Shown here one piece after another: positions 14,207 to 22,142 of a stretch of 23,203 nt of DNA. The DNA is from an uncultured Clostridia bacterium (GTDB lineage: Bacteria; Bacillota; Clostridia; Oscillospirales; Oscillospiraceae), in contig CALZAG010000004.1 in NCBI GenBank assembly GCA_945613045.1, positions 1 through 23,203 on the forward strand. Direction: 5' to 3'. Made by a program: the position numbers and the translations under genes. Numbering within the stretch: position 1 is the stretch's first letter; every line of letters starts with the position of its first letter. The notes beneath the pieces were generated by a model, which saw nothing but the letters and a program-made list of their open reading frames with translations, was not told the DNA's origin and did no database searches.

Positions 14207-14235
14207 TTGTAAACGTGCCGTAACTTTGTTATAAT
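14207..14235 (+). promoter_or_regulatory. Promoter of the gdpP-to-ychF gene run
   Basis: TTGTAA (14207-14212), a 17-nt spacer and TATAAT (14230-14235) with an extended TGT upstream. The predicted start near 14242 gives a leader of about 84 nt before gdpP. Confidence 0.78.
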
Positions 14236-14282
14236 TTAATATCAAACTATCCTGCGGCTTCAGGGACAGGCCAAACATAAAT

Positions 14283-14308
14283 AAAAACAGCCTCCGGGGC
14301 GGCGGCTG
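14283..14308 (-). terminator. Minus-strand terminator-like hairpin in the gdpP leader
   Basis: On the minus strand, CAGCC (14308-14304) pairs with GGCTG (14292-14288), plus an inner CC/GG, and five U residues follow (14287-14283). It lies upstream of the minus-strand nucleotidyltransferase gene. It could stop antisense transcripts leaving gdpP or act as an attenuator if a promoter lies further upstream. On the plus strand it is only a leader hairpin. Confidence 0.45.
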
Positions 14309-14325
14309 CGATTGGAAAAAGAAAA

Positions 14326-16314
14326 ATGAAGAACTCACAGAGAATTTTTGAACCGAATACAAGACCGTTTGTGTTTTTCCTCATCGTGTTCGCGGCGGCG
14401 ACGCTGATAATGAAAAACTATTACCTTGCGGCGGCCGAGGGTGTTGCCATTCTGGGACTTATCATCTATTCCGCCATAAGCCGCAGCCGCAAGCGCAAGG
14501 CGCTGGTGGCGTATATTGAATCGGTCACCTACGACGCGGAGACGGCGAAGAACAATACCCTGCTCAACTTCCCTCTGCCCATCGTTGTTTTCAGGCTTGA
14601 CGACTCCCGCATCATATGGGGCAACGAGATGTTCTTCTCCATAAGCGGACTTTCCGGCACGAGAACGGATATAAGCCTTGCCGAGCTTATCCCGGAATTT
14701 TCCGGCAAATGGCTCATGGAGGGCAAAAACCAGAGCCCCACGCTGTTTGAGCTTAAAGACAGAAAGTATCAGATCTGCGGCAACATCGTCCGCTCCGGCA
14801 AGGAGGACAGCGACCAGCATTTTATGGCCATCGCCTACTGGATCGACGTTACCGATTATGAAAACATCCGCGATGAGTTTGAGATGTCACACCCCGTCGT
14901 GGCGATACTTACCATCGACAACTTCGACGAGCTCGTTAAGAACCAGCCAGAGCGCGTAAGGAACGACCTGCGAGACGCCGTCGGAGATAAGCTCGACCAG
15001 TGGGGACAGGACAGAGAGGGCATAATCCTCCGCTTTGACCGTGACCGCTATCTGTTCATATTCGAGGAAAGATATATGAACAGCATACTTGAAAACAAGT
15101 GCGGCATCCTCAAGGAGGTGCACCAGGTCGTGAGCCCCAGCGGCATCCACGCGACCCTGAGCATCGGCATCGGCAGGGGCGGCGCCAATCTCAGCGAGGC
15201 GCTTCAGTTTGCTTCTCTGGCAGTGGAAATGGCGCTTTCGCGCGGCGGCGACCAGGCCGTTATAAAGAACAAATTCGGCTTCGATTTCATCGGCGGCAAG
15301 TCCGGCGAGGTCGAATCGAGCAATAAGGTCAGATCCCGCGTCATGGCAAACGCGCTTGAATCGCTCATAAAAGACGCGTCGCGCGTGCTCGTCATGGGCC
15401 ACCGCTTCAGCGATATGGACAGTATCGGCGGCGCCGTCGGCGTGTGCAGCATCGCGCGCAAAAACGGAGTTCCGGCGCATATAGTCGCGGACACGGAAAA
15501 GTCCTCGGCAAAGCCGCTCATAAAGCTCCTCAGGGAAAATCCCGAGTATAAGGACGCGTTTATAAGCGGACAGGAGGCCATGCTTATCGCCGACGGAAAG
15601 ACCCTTCTCGTGGTCGTTGACACCAACCGTCCCGAGCAGGTGGAGGATATGGGGCTGCTGCAGTCGTGCAACCATGTGGCGGTAATTGACCACCACCGCA
15701 GAGCGGCAACGTATATCGACAGAGCGGATCTGAGCTTTATTGAGCCCTATGCCTCGTCGGTGTGCGAGCTCATGACCGAAATACTGGAGATGTCCGGCGA
15801 CGCTCCGAAGCTCCTGCGCTGCGAGGCAGAGGCTATACTTGCCGGCATCGTGCTCGACACCAAGAGCTTCACCCTCCGCACCGGGGACCGTACCTTTGAC
15901 GCGGCGGCGTACCTGCGCCGCGCGGGCGCCGATACCGTCGCAGTCAAGAAGCTGCTGCAGAACGGCATGGAGCAGACCGTCGCAAAGTACAAGATATTGC
16001 AGAGCGCACGGCTTTACCGCGGTATGGCGGTCGCGGTGCCGGAAACGACGCAGAACAGGATAGTCGCGGCGCAGGCAGCAGACGAGCTGCTGAACGTCGC
16101 GGGCGTGGACGCGTCCATGGTCATGTATCCGACCGAGGACGGCGGAGTGTTCGTATCGGCAAGATCGATAGGCGAGGTGAACGTCCAGCTCATCATGGAA
16201 AAGCTCGGCGGCGGCGGAAACCGCGCGGCCGCGGCGGCTCAGATAAGCGATACCGGCCTAAAGGATGCCGTTGCCCGCTTGTTTGCGGCGATTGACGAGT
16301 ATATTGATTCGTGA
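14326..16314 (+). CDS. gdpP: Cyclic-di-AMP phosphodiesterase GdpP (DHH/DHHA1)
   Basis: GdpP is a membrane-bound enzyme that cleaves c-di-AMP to pApA, controlling potassium and osmotic balance and wall stress responses. The 662-aa protein follows the family plan: two N-terminal transmembrane helices (about 14-28 and 33-51), a PAS-like domain (about 80-180), a degenerate GGDEF domain (about 190-320) and a DHH/DHHA1 catalytic unit (about 350-655). Metal ligands are visible in GHRFSDMDS (358-366), VVDTN (D432), IDHH (455-457) and D511. The DHHA1 glycine loop reads GGGGN (628-632), where GdpP proteins usually have GGGGH. The ribosome site is weak (GG-rich 9-12 nt before the ATG). It heads the gdpP-rplI-dnaB cluster, a standard firmicute order, 22 nt before rplI. 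Confidence 0.95.
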   Translation: MKNSQRIFEPNTRPFVFFLIVFAAATLIMKNYYLAAAEGVAILGLIIYSAISRSRKRKALVAYIESVTYDAETAKNNTLLNFPLPIVVFRLDDSRIIWGNEMFFSISGLSGTRTDISLAELIPEFSGKWLMEGKNQSPTLFELKDRKYQICGNIVRSGKEDSDQHFMAIAYWIDVTDYENIRDEFEMSHPVVAILTIDNFDELVKNQPERVRNDLRDAVGDKLDQWGQDREGIILRFDRDRYLFIFEERYMNSILENKCGILKEVHQVVSPSGIHATLSIGIGRGGANLSEALQFASLAVEMALSRGGDQAVIKNKFGFDFIGGKSGEVESSNKVRSRVMANALESLIKDASRVLVMGHRFSDMDSIGGAVGVCSIARKNGVPAHIVADTEKSSAKPLIKLLRENPEYKDAFISGQEAMLIADGKTLLVVVDTNRPEQVEDMGLLQSCNHVAVIDHHRRAATYIDRADLSFIEPYASSVCELMTEILEMSGDAPKLLRCEAEAILAGIVLDTKSFTLRTGDRTFDAAAYLRRAGADTVAVKKLLQNGMEQTVAKYKILQSARLYRGMAVAVPETTQNRIVAAQAADELLNVAGVDASMVMYPTEDGGVFVSARSIGEVNVQLIMEKLGGGGNRAAAAAQISDTGLKDAVARLFAAIDEYIDS

Positions 16315-16336
16315 TCATCACGGGAAAGGATAAAAA

Positions 16337-16783
16337 ATGAAAGTTATATTCAATGCTGACGTCAAGGGTCAGGGAAAAAAGGGAGAGCTCAAGGAAGTCT
16401 CCGACGGATACGCACGCAACTACCTGCTGCCCCGCAAGCTTGCAAGCGAGGCGACAGCCGACAATCTGAACGCCTTCAAGCTCAAGGAAAAGGCCAAAGC
16501 GGCGCAGATCGCGCGAGAAAAGGCCGAGGCGGAGGCAAACGCCAAGAAGCTCAGCGAGATAACCGTGACCGTGCGTGCAAAGGCCGGCGGCGCGGGCAAG
16601 CTCTTCGGAGCCGTGACCTCGCAGGAGATAAGCGCCGCTCTGAAGGAGCAGCATGGGATAGAGATCGAGAAGAACAAGATCGTTCAGACCGAGCCCATCA
16701 AGACCTTTGGCTCTTTTGAAGTCAAGGCGAAGCTCGGCTATGAGATTTCCGGTACCATAAGCGTGCTCGTCATCGAGGCCTGA
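16337..16783 (+). CDS. rplI: Ribosomal protein bL9
   Basis: Large-subunit protein bL9 (148 aa, normal length). The N-terminal rRNA-binding domain reads MKVIFNADVKGQGKKGELKE and goes on with the bL9 signature GYARNYLLPRKLA (about 28-40). A long connecting helix rich in Lys, Glu and Ala (about 43-75) leads to the C-terminal domain with GKLFGAVTSQEI. It binds 23S rRNA near the L1 stalk and helps keep reading frame. AAAGGA lies before the ATG. It lies between gdpP and dnaB as in many Bacillota. Confidence 0.98.
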   Translation: MKVIFNADVKGQGKKGELKEVSDGYARNYLLPRKLASEATADNLNAFKLKEKAKAAQIAREKAEAEANAKKLSEITVTVRAKAGGAGKLFGAVTSQEISAALKEQHGIEIEKNKIVQTEPIKTFGSFEVKAKLGYEISGTISVLVIEA

Positions 16784-16796
16784 GCGGAAAACAGGC

Positions 16797-16819
16797 TTCA
16801 GTCCCCTGAATCCGGGGGA
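16797..16819 (+). other. Two mutually exclusive small hairpins between rplI and dnaB
   Basis: TTCAG (16797-16801) can pair with CTGAA (16806-16810), or TCCCC (16802-16806) with GGGGA (16815-16819). They share bases, so only one forms at a time. No U-run follows. A role in setting the rplI/dnaB ratio is possible but unproven. Confidence 0.3.
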
Positions 16820-16844
16820 TACGATCAATACGAGGAGAAAAGGC

Positions 16845-18188
16845 ATGGAAGAATTACTGGGCAGACAGGCGCCGCACTCCGCCGCCGCAGAGCAGGCGGT
16901 CATAGGCTCGATGCTTATCGATACAAGGTGTATACCCGACGTTATCGAGCGCCTCAAGGGCGCGGAATTTTACGTTCAGCAGAACAGGGATATATTTGAA
17001 ACCGTTTACGCCATGTTCTCCTACGGCCAGACCATCGACCCCGTGACCGTTCTCGACCAGATGAAGGTCAGGGGAGTTTACCGCGAGGGAAGTCCGGAGT
17101 ACCTGGCCGAGCTCATGCGCATAACCCCCACGGCGGCGAACGTTCTGGAATATGCCGCCATCGTCAGGGACAGGGCGCTGCTGAGAAATCTCGCATCGGC
17201 GGCGGATGAGATAAACAATCTCGTCTATGACGGCTCGGGCGAAGCGGAGAACATACTTGAAGCCGCCGAGAGCAAGATATACGCCCTGCGCCAGGGCAGG
17301 AACATCGGCGGCCTGCTGCCGATATCCACCGTCGTGCAGACGGTTTACGAAAATATCTCCGAGGCCGCGTCCAGCGGCAGGGTGATACCCGGCCTGTCTA
17401 CCGGGCTGAAGGACCTGGACAAATATATCCTCGGCCTGAATAAGGGCGAGCTTATACTCATCGCCGCCCGCCCCGCGATGGGCAAGACCAGCATCGCGCT
17501 GAACATAGCTATGGACGTCGCCAAGCATACGGACAAGACCGTTGCGATATTTTCGCTGGAAATGAGCCGCGAACAGCTCGTCAGCCGCGTGCTGGCAAGG
17601 GAGGCGTCCGTGCCGTCCCAGAATATGCTGACAGGGCAGCTCAGCCCCGATGAGTGGCGGCGGCTCGCCTCGGCGGCGCAGCTCGTCAGCGCGACGGATA
17701 TGCGCATCGACGATAACTCCATGCTCACCGTCGCCGATATGAACGCCCAGTGCAGAAGGCTTTCAAATCTGGGCCTTGTCGTCATCGACTATCTGCAGCT
17801 CATGCAGTCGGCGGGGGGCAGGCAGAATTCAAACGAAAACCGCCAGCAGGTCGTCAGCGATATAAGCCGTATGCTGAAGATCATGGCAAAGGAGCTGAAC
17901 GTGCCCGTCGTGTGCCTGAGCCAGCTCAACCGCGCCTCGGTCGGCAGGAGCGATAAGCGCCCCATGCTCAACGACCTGCGCGACTCCGGCGCCATCGAGC
18001 AGGACGCCGACGTTGTCATCGCCCTGCACCGCGAGGGCTATTATGACCCCGAAAACGCGGACCCCTACCTCACGGAGGCCATAGTGCTCAAAAACAGAAA
18101 GGGTCAGACGGGAACGGTGTATCTCCAGTGGCTGCCTGAGTTCACAAGCTTCGGCAACCGCTCGAACAAGAGCGATGAAGACGATTGA
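16845..18188 (+). CDS. dnaB: Replicative DNA helicase DnaB (DnaC in Bacillus naming)
   Basis: The hexameric helicase that unwinds DNA at the replication fork. The 447-aa protein has the N-terminal DnaB collar domain (about 10-110). A linker helix leads to the RecA-like motor with Walker A ARPAMGKT (208-215), Walker B LVVIDYLQLM (311-320), the SQLNR motif (359-363), DLRDSGAIEQDAD (377-389) and the C-terminal KNRKG (416-420) with the arginine finger. No intein interrupts it. GAGGAG lies 7 nt before the ATG. It follows rplI by 61 nt and its last 14 bases overlap tilS in another frame, so both are translated from one mRNA. Confidence 0.98.
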   Translation: MEELLGRQAPHSAAAEQAVIGSMLIDTRCIPDVIERLKGAEFYVQQNRDIFETVYAMFSYGQTIDPVTVLDQMKVRGVYREGSPEYLAELMRITPTAANVLEYAAIVRDRALLRNLASAADEINNLVYDGSGEAENILEAAESKIYALRQGRNIGGLLPISTVVQTVYENISEAASSGRVIPGLSTGLKDLDKYILGLNKGELILIAARPAMGKTSIALNIAMDVAKHTDKTVAIFSLEMSREQLVSRVLAREASVPSQNMLTGQLSPDEWRRLASAAQLVSATDMRIDDNSMLTVADMNAQCRRLSNLGLVVIDYLQLMQSAGGRQNSNENRQQVVSDISRMLKIMAKELNVPVVCLSQLNRASVGRSDKRPMLNDLRDSGAIEQDADVVIALHREGYYDPENADPYLTEAIVLKNRKGQTGTVYLQWLPEFTSFGNRSNKSDEDD

Positions 18189-19512
18189 GTTTATAAAGGA
18201 AAACGGGCTAATAAAAGCCGGCGACAGGGTGCTGTGCGCGGTCTCCGGCGGAGCGGATTCCATGTGTCTGCTGCATCTTCTGCACAGCAATGCCGCGGCA
18301 TTGGAGATCGCGGTCTGCGCCGCGAGCTTCGACCACAGGCTTCGGGGCGAAAGCTCGCGCCGTGACTGCGAATTTGTTGCCGGCTGGTGCGCCGAAAGAG
18401 GCATCGACTGCGTTTTGGGCGGCGGCGATGTGCGTCAATATGCCGAACAGACCGGCACGGGTATCGAGGAGGCCGCGAGAGCCTGCCGATACGCCTTTCT
18501 TGAAAGCGCCGCCGAAGAGCTCGGCTGTGGCCTTATTGCAACGGCTCACAATGCCGACGATAACGCGGAGACCATGCTCCTGAATCTTACGCGCGGCAGC
18601 GGCCTCAAGGGGCTGTGCGGCATACCGCCGAGACGCGGCAATATCGTCCGCCCGCTGCTTGGCACGACGAGGGCTCAGATCGAGGAATATCTCCGGGGAA
18701 ACGGCGTTACGCACGTCGAGGACAGCACGAACGAAAGCGACGATTACACCCGAAACGTACTTCGCCATCATGTCATGCCGGTGCTCAAGGGCATAAACCC
18801 AGCGTTTTCCGAGGCTGCCTTCAGAACGGCGCGGCTGCTGCGTGAGGACGAGGAGTATCTCGGCGGCATGGCCGAGGAGGCTTACCGCGAGCACTATAAA
18901 AACGGTGCCCTGCCCGTCGCGGCACTAAGGGAGCTTCCCAAGCCCGCGGCCGTGCGGGTGCTGCGTCTCATCTGCGGCAGAGGTCTTTCCTCCGTGCATG
19001 CCGAGGCAGTATATTCTCTCTGCGAGGGCACGGGGTACAGCTCTGTCGATATCCCGGGGATGAGGGTAAGCCGTGACGCTGGCGTTTTGTATTTCGGACT
19101 TGAGTACGATGCCCTCAAGCCGCACACGCTTATTCCGGGAGAAAGCTTCGGACTGGATGAGTGCGGCCTTGCCGTAACAACGGAGCTTATTGAAAATTGT
19201 CAGGAAATTTTCAAATCGTTTAATATTTTTGACTTTAAATATGACAGTATTTGTGGTAAGATATCCCTTACGTCACGCGCAGAAGGAGATAGAATAAGAC
19301 TCCGGTACCGTGGATGCACAAAAAGCCTTAAGGACCTGTTTTCCGAAAGGAAGATGAACCGCCGTGAGCGGGACCTTACGCCAGTTATCCGGGATGAAAA
19401 GGGCACGATCGCCGTTTACGGCTTCGGGATCGCGGAAAGGTGCGCCGCAGAGCCCGGAGATACGGTGATAAGAGTAAAGATTAATAAATTAAATTGTACG
19501 GGGGACAATTGA
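18175..19512 (+). CDS. tilS: tRNA(Ile)-lysidine synthetase
   Basis: TilS attaches lysine to C34 of the CAU-anticodon tRNA-Ile, changing it to read AUA; it is normally essential. The 445-aa protein has the N-type PP-loop SGGADS (24-29). Further on come AHNADDNAETMLLNLTRGSG and RPLLGTTRAQIEEY, both typical of TilS. A C-terminal TilS_C domain contains CTKSLKDLFSERKM and the R-x-x-x-P-V-I segment. The start at 18175 lies inside dnaB (14-nt overlap). No strong ribosome site is visible there, which suggests coupling to dnaB translation. The hpt gene starts 3 nt after its stop. The tilS-hpt-ftsH order is conserved in Bacillota. Confidence 0.95.
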   Translation: MKTIEFIKENGLIKAGDRVLCAVSGGADSMCLLHLLHSNAAALEIAVCAASFDHRLRGESSRRDCEFVAGWCAERGIDCVLGGGDVRQYAEQTGTGIEEAARACRYAFLESAAEELGCGLIATAHNADDNAETMLLNLTRGSGLKGLCGIPPRRGNIVRPLLGTTRAQIEEYLRGNGVTHVEDSTNESDDYTRNVLRHHVMPVLKGINPAFSEAAFRTARLLREDEEYLGGMAEEAYREHYKNGALPVAALRELPKPAAVRVLRLICGRGLSSVHAEAVYSLCEGTGYSSVDIPGMRVSRDAGVLYFGLEYDALKPHTLIPGESFGLDECGLAVTTELIENCQEIFKSFNIFDFKYDSICGKISLTSRAEGDRIRLRYRGCTKSLKDLFSERKMNRRERDLTPVIRDEKGTIAVYGFGIAERCAAEPGDTVIRVKINKLNCTGDN

Positions 19513-19515
19513 AAA

Positions 19516-20055
19516 ATGAGAAATGATATAGAGAGAGTTTTCTTTACGGAGGAGGAGATCCGCGAAAAGGTCGCGGCGCTGGGCGAGCAGATCTCAAAGG
19601 ATTTTGAGGGCAAAAACCCGCTGTTCGTCGGCGTTTTGAAGGGCTGCTTCGTGTTTATGGCCGACCTTATGCGCAGCGTGAGCATACCCTGCGCCATGGA
19701 TTTCATGGCCGTGTCCTCCTACAAGGGCGGAACGAGCTCCACCGGAGCCGTCGAGATCCAGAAGGACCTGGGTCAGAACATCGAGGGAAGGCACATCATC
19801 ATCGTCGAGGATATCCTCGACTCCGGCAACACCCTCCATTACCTCGAGAGTTACCTCATGACCCGCAAGCCTGCCTCCATAACGATCGCTACTCTCATGG
19901 ACAAGCCTTCGCGCAGAACTGCCCCCGTTTACGCGAAATATTCATGCTTTGAGGTGCCCGACGAATTCGTCGTGGGCTACGGGCTCGATTATAACGAGCT
20001 TTACCGCAATCTGCCCTATATCGGGGTCCTCAAGCCCGAGATATATAATAATTGA
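19516..20055 (+). CDS. hpt: Hypoxanthine phosphoribosyltransferase
   Basis: A purine-salvage enzyme that joins hypoxanthine or guanine to PRPP, giving IMP or GMP. The 179-aa protein has the PRPP-binding loop VEDILDSGNTL (97-107), the LKG loop (41-43), the flexible loop with SSYKGGTSSTG (67-77) and the C-terminal DEFVVGYGLDY. Length and motifs are those of bacterial HPRT. GGGGGA lies about 10 nt before the ATG. It is tightly linked to tilS (3-nt gap) and followed by ftsH. In Bacillus, TilS and HPRT together control ftsH expression, and the same order here allows that. Confidence 0.97.
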   Translation: MRNDIERVFFTEEEIREKVAALGEQISKDFEGKNPLFVGVLKGCFVFMADLMRSVSIPCAMDFMAVSSYKGGTSSTGAVEIQKDLGQNIEGRHIIIVEDILDSGNTLHYLESYLMTRKPASITIATLMDKPSRRTAPVYAKYSCFEVPDEFVVGYGLDYNELYRNLPYIGVLKPEIYNN

Positions 20056-20110
20056 ATTGGTATTTCGCTGACGCGCATATCGCCGCTCAGCATACAAAGG
20101 ACGTGATTTA

Positions 20111-22096
20111 TTGAAACCTCAGCGCAACCGATCGAGAGACATCGGCTTTTATGTTCTGATACTGGTGCTGCTTGCCTGCACTTTGTTCACCCTCCTCAAT
20201 CAGGGTGACGAAAGCGAGCTCAGCTACGCTCAGGTAAAGGATCTTTTTATTGATGAGAAGGTCGAGGAATTCACCTACGACGGAACGAAAAACATCCTTC
20301 ATATGAAGGTCAGGGACAGCAGCTCCGAGTCCGGATACAAGGATGTCTACTATAATATGTACAGCTTCTCCTTTTTCTATGAGGAATTGGGAGAGCTTGT
20401 CGAGCAGCAGTATGAAAAAGGAATAATCAAGGATTATCAGATAGAGCCTGTCCAGTCCTCATGGTGGCTGCAGCTTATACCCTATGTTCTGTTCATAGGC
20501 TTCATGGTTTTCTGGATCGTGATGATGAACAGGGCAAACGGCGGCGGCGGTGCCGGCGGCGCGATGAAATTCGGAAAGGCGAGAACGCGCCTCGGCAGCG
20601 AGGAGAAGAATAAAAAGACCTTTGCAGACGTTGCCGGCGCGGATGAGGAAAAGGCCGAGCTTCAGGAGCTGGTGGAGTTTCTGAAAAACCCCAAGGCCTT
20701 TACCCAGATGGGCGCAAGGATACCCAAGGGCGTTCTTCTCGTTGGCCCTCCGGGAACCGGTAAGACCCTGCTGGCGAAGGCCGTTGCAGGCGAGGCGGGA
20801 GTGCAGTTTTTATCCATATCCGGCTCGGACTTTGTCGAGCTTTATGTCGGCGTCGGCGCGAGCCGCGTCCGCGACCTGTTCGATCAGGCCAAAAAGGTCG
20901 CCCCAGCGATCATATTCATTGATGAGATCGACGCTGTCGGCCGTCAGCGCGGCTCCGGCCTCGGCGGCGGACACGATGAGCGCGAGCAGACCCTGAACCA
21001 GCTTCTTGTCGAGATGGACGGCTTCGGCAACAACGAGGGCGTTATCGTAATGGCGGCGACCAACCGCTCGGACATCCTCGACAATGCGCTGCTGCGTCCC
21101 GGACGCTTCGACCGTCAGGTCTATGTCGGGCTTCCCGACATAAAGGGCCGCGAGGCTATACTGAGGATACACGCCAGAGGCAAGCCCCTTGCCGATGACG
21201 TTGACCTTAAATCCATCGCAAAAGGCACGCCCGGCTTCTCCGGTGCGGATCTTGAAAACCTAATGAACGAGGCGGCTCTGCTGGCCGTGCGCCGCAAGCA
21301 CCGCTTCATCACCATGGACGACTGCGACGAGGCGATACTCAAGGTCGAGATGGGCCCCGAGAAAAAGAGCCGCAAGATATCCGAAAAGGCAAGACGGCTC
21401 ACGGCCTATCATGAATCCGGTCACGCCATCGCCGCAAAATACCTTGAGCATGTCGACCCCGTTCACTATATAACCATCATCCCACGCGGCATGGCCGGCG
21501 GCTTCACGCTGTTCAGACCCGATGAGGACGCGGAGGACTTCACCTCAAAAAGCCAGATGTTCGAGCGCATAGTGACGGCGCTGGGCGGCAGGATAGCAGA
21601 GAAGCTGTTCCTTGACGATATCTCCAGCGGCGCTTCCGGCGATATCCAGCAGGCAAGCTCCATCGCCCGCAGCATGGTCATGCGCTACGGCATGAGCGAT
21701 AAGCTCGGCCCCATTCTGTATGACAGCTCGGATCACAGCATCTTCATCGGCCGCGATTTCGGCACCACCAAGAGCTACTCCGAGGAGACCGCCGCCCTCA
21801 TCGACGAGGAGGTAAAGCGCATCTTTGACGAGGCAGCCGAGCTCTGCGAGAAGATACTCACCGAGCACCGCGATACCCTTATCGGCGTGGCCGAGTACCT
21901 GCTTGAGAATGAGTCCATGGATCGCGAGACCTTTGATTACTACTGCGAGCACGGCACGTTCCCCGAGCCGAAGCCCGCTCCCGCCATTCAGGACGACACC
22001 ATCGAGCGACCCGCGAGAAAGATCGCGCGCTTTGACGACGCGCCCGAGAGCGACGCCTCCGCAGGTATGGCGGATGAGCCCGACGATAAAAAGTGA
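20111..22096 (+). CDS. ftsH: ATP-dependent membrane zinc protease FtsH
   Basis: FtsH is a hexameric membrane AAA+ protease that degrades misfolded membrane and regulatory proteins. The 661-aa protein has two N-terminal transmembrane helices (about 11-29 and 117-139) around an extracytoplasmic domain. The AAA+ module has Walker A GPPGTGKT (212-219), Walker B IIFIDE (267-272) and the second region of homology near 315-333. The protease site is HESGH (434-438), with D511 as the likely third zinc ligand. The polar C-terminal tail is rich in Pro and Asp. The start is TTG at 20111: AAAGGA lies 9 nt before it and it gives a normal first helix, while the next in-frame ATG is beyond residue 60. The gap to hpt is 55 nt, with no clear promoter. 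Confidence 0.96.
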   Translation: MKPQRNRSRDIGFYVLILVLLACTLFTLLNQGDESELSYAQVKDLFIDEKVEEFTYDGTKNILHMKVRDSSSESGYKDVYYNMYSFSFFYEELGELVEQQYEKGIIKDYQIEPVQSSWWLQLIPYVLFIGFMVFWIVMMNRANGGGGAGGAMKFGKARTRLGSEEKNKKTFADVAGADEEKAELQELVEFLKNPKAFTQMGARIPKGVLLVGPPGTGKTLLAKAVAGEAGVQFLSISGSDFVELYVGVGASRVRDLFDQAKKVAPAIIFIDEIDAVGRQRGSGLGGGHDEREQTLNQLLVEMDGFGNNEGVIVMAATNRSDILDNALLRPGRFDRQVYVGLPDIKGREAILRIHARGKPLADDVDLKSIAKGTPGFSGADLENLMNEAALLAVRRKHRFITMDDCDEAILKVEMGPEKKSRKISEKARRLTAYHESGHAIAAKYLEHVDPVHYITIIPRGMAGGFTLFRPDEDAEDFTSKSQMFERIVTALGGRIAEKLFLDDISSGASGDIQQASSIARSMVMRYGMSDKLGPILYDSSDHSIFIGRDFGTTKSYSEETAALIDEEVKRIFDEAAELCEKILTEHRDTLIGVAEYLLENESMDRETFDYYCEHGTFPEPKPAPAIQDDTIERPARKIARFDDAPESDASAGMADEPDDKK

Positions 22097-22101
22097 AAAA
22101 C

Positions 22102-22125
22102 AAGGGCGGTCGAAAGGCCGCCCTT
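22102..22125 (+). other. GAAA-capped hairpin between ftsH and ychF
   Basis: Arms 22102-22111 and 22116-22125 form a 10-bp stem (one G-T pair) around a GAAA tetraloop. No U-run follows, and the ychF ribosome site AAGGAG begins 4 nt later at 22130. It is more likely an mRNA stabiliser, processing site or translation modulator than a full terminator. Confidence 0.5.
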
Positions 22126-22142
22126 AGCCAAGGAGCAGACAT

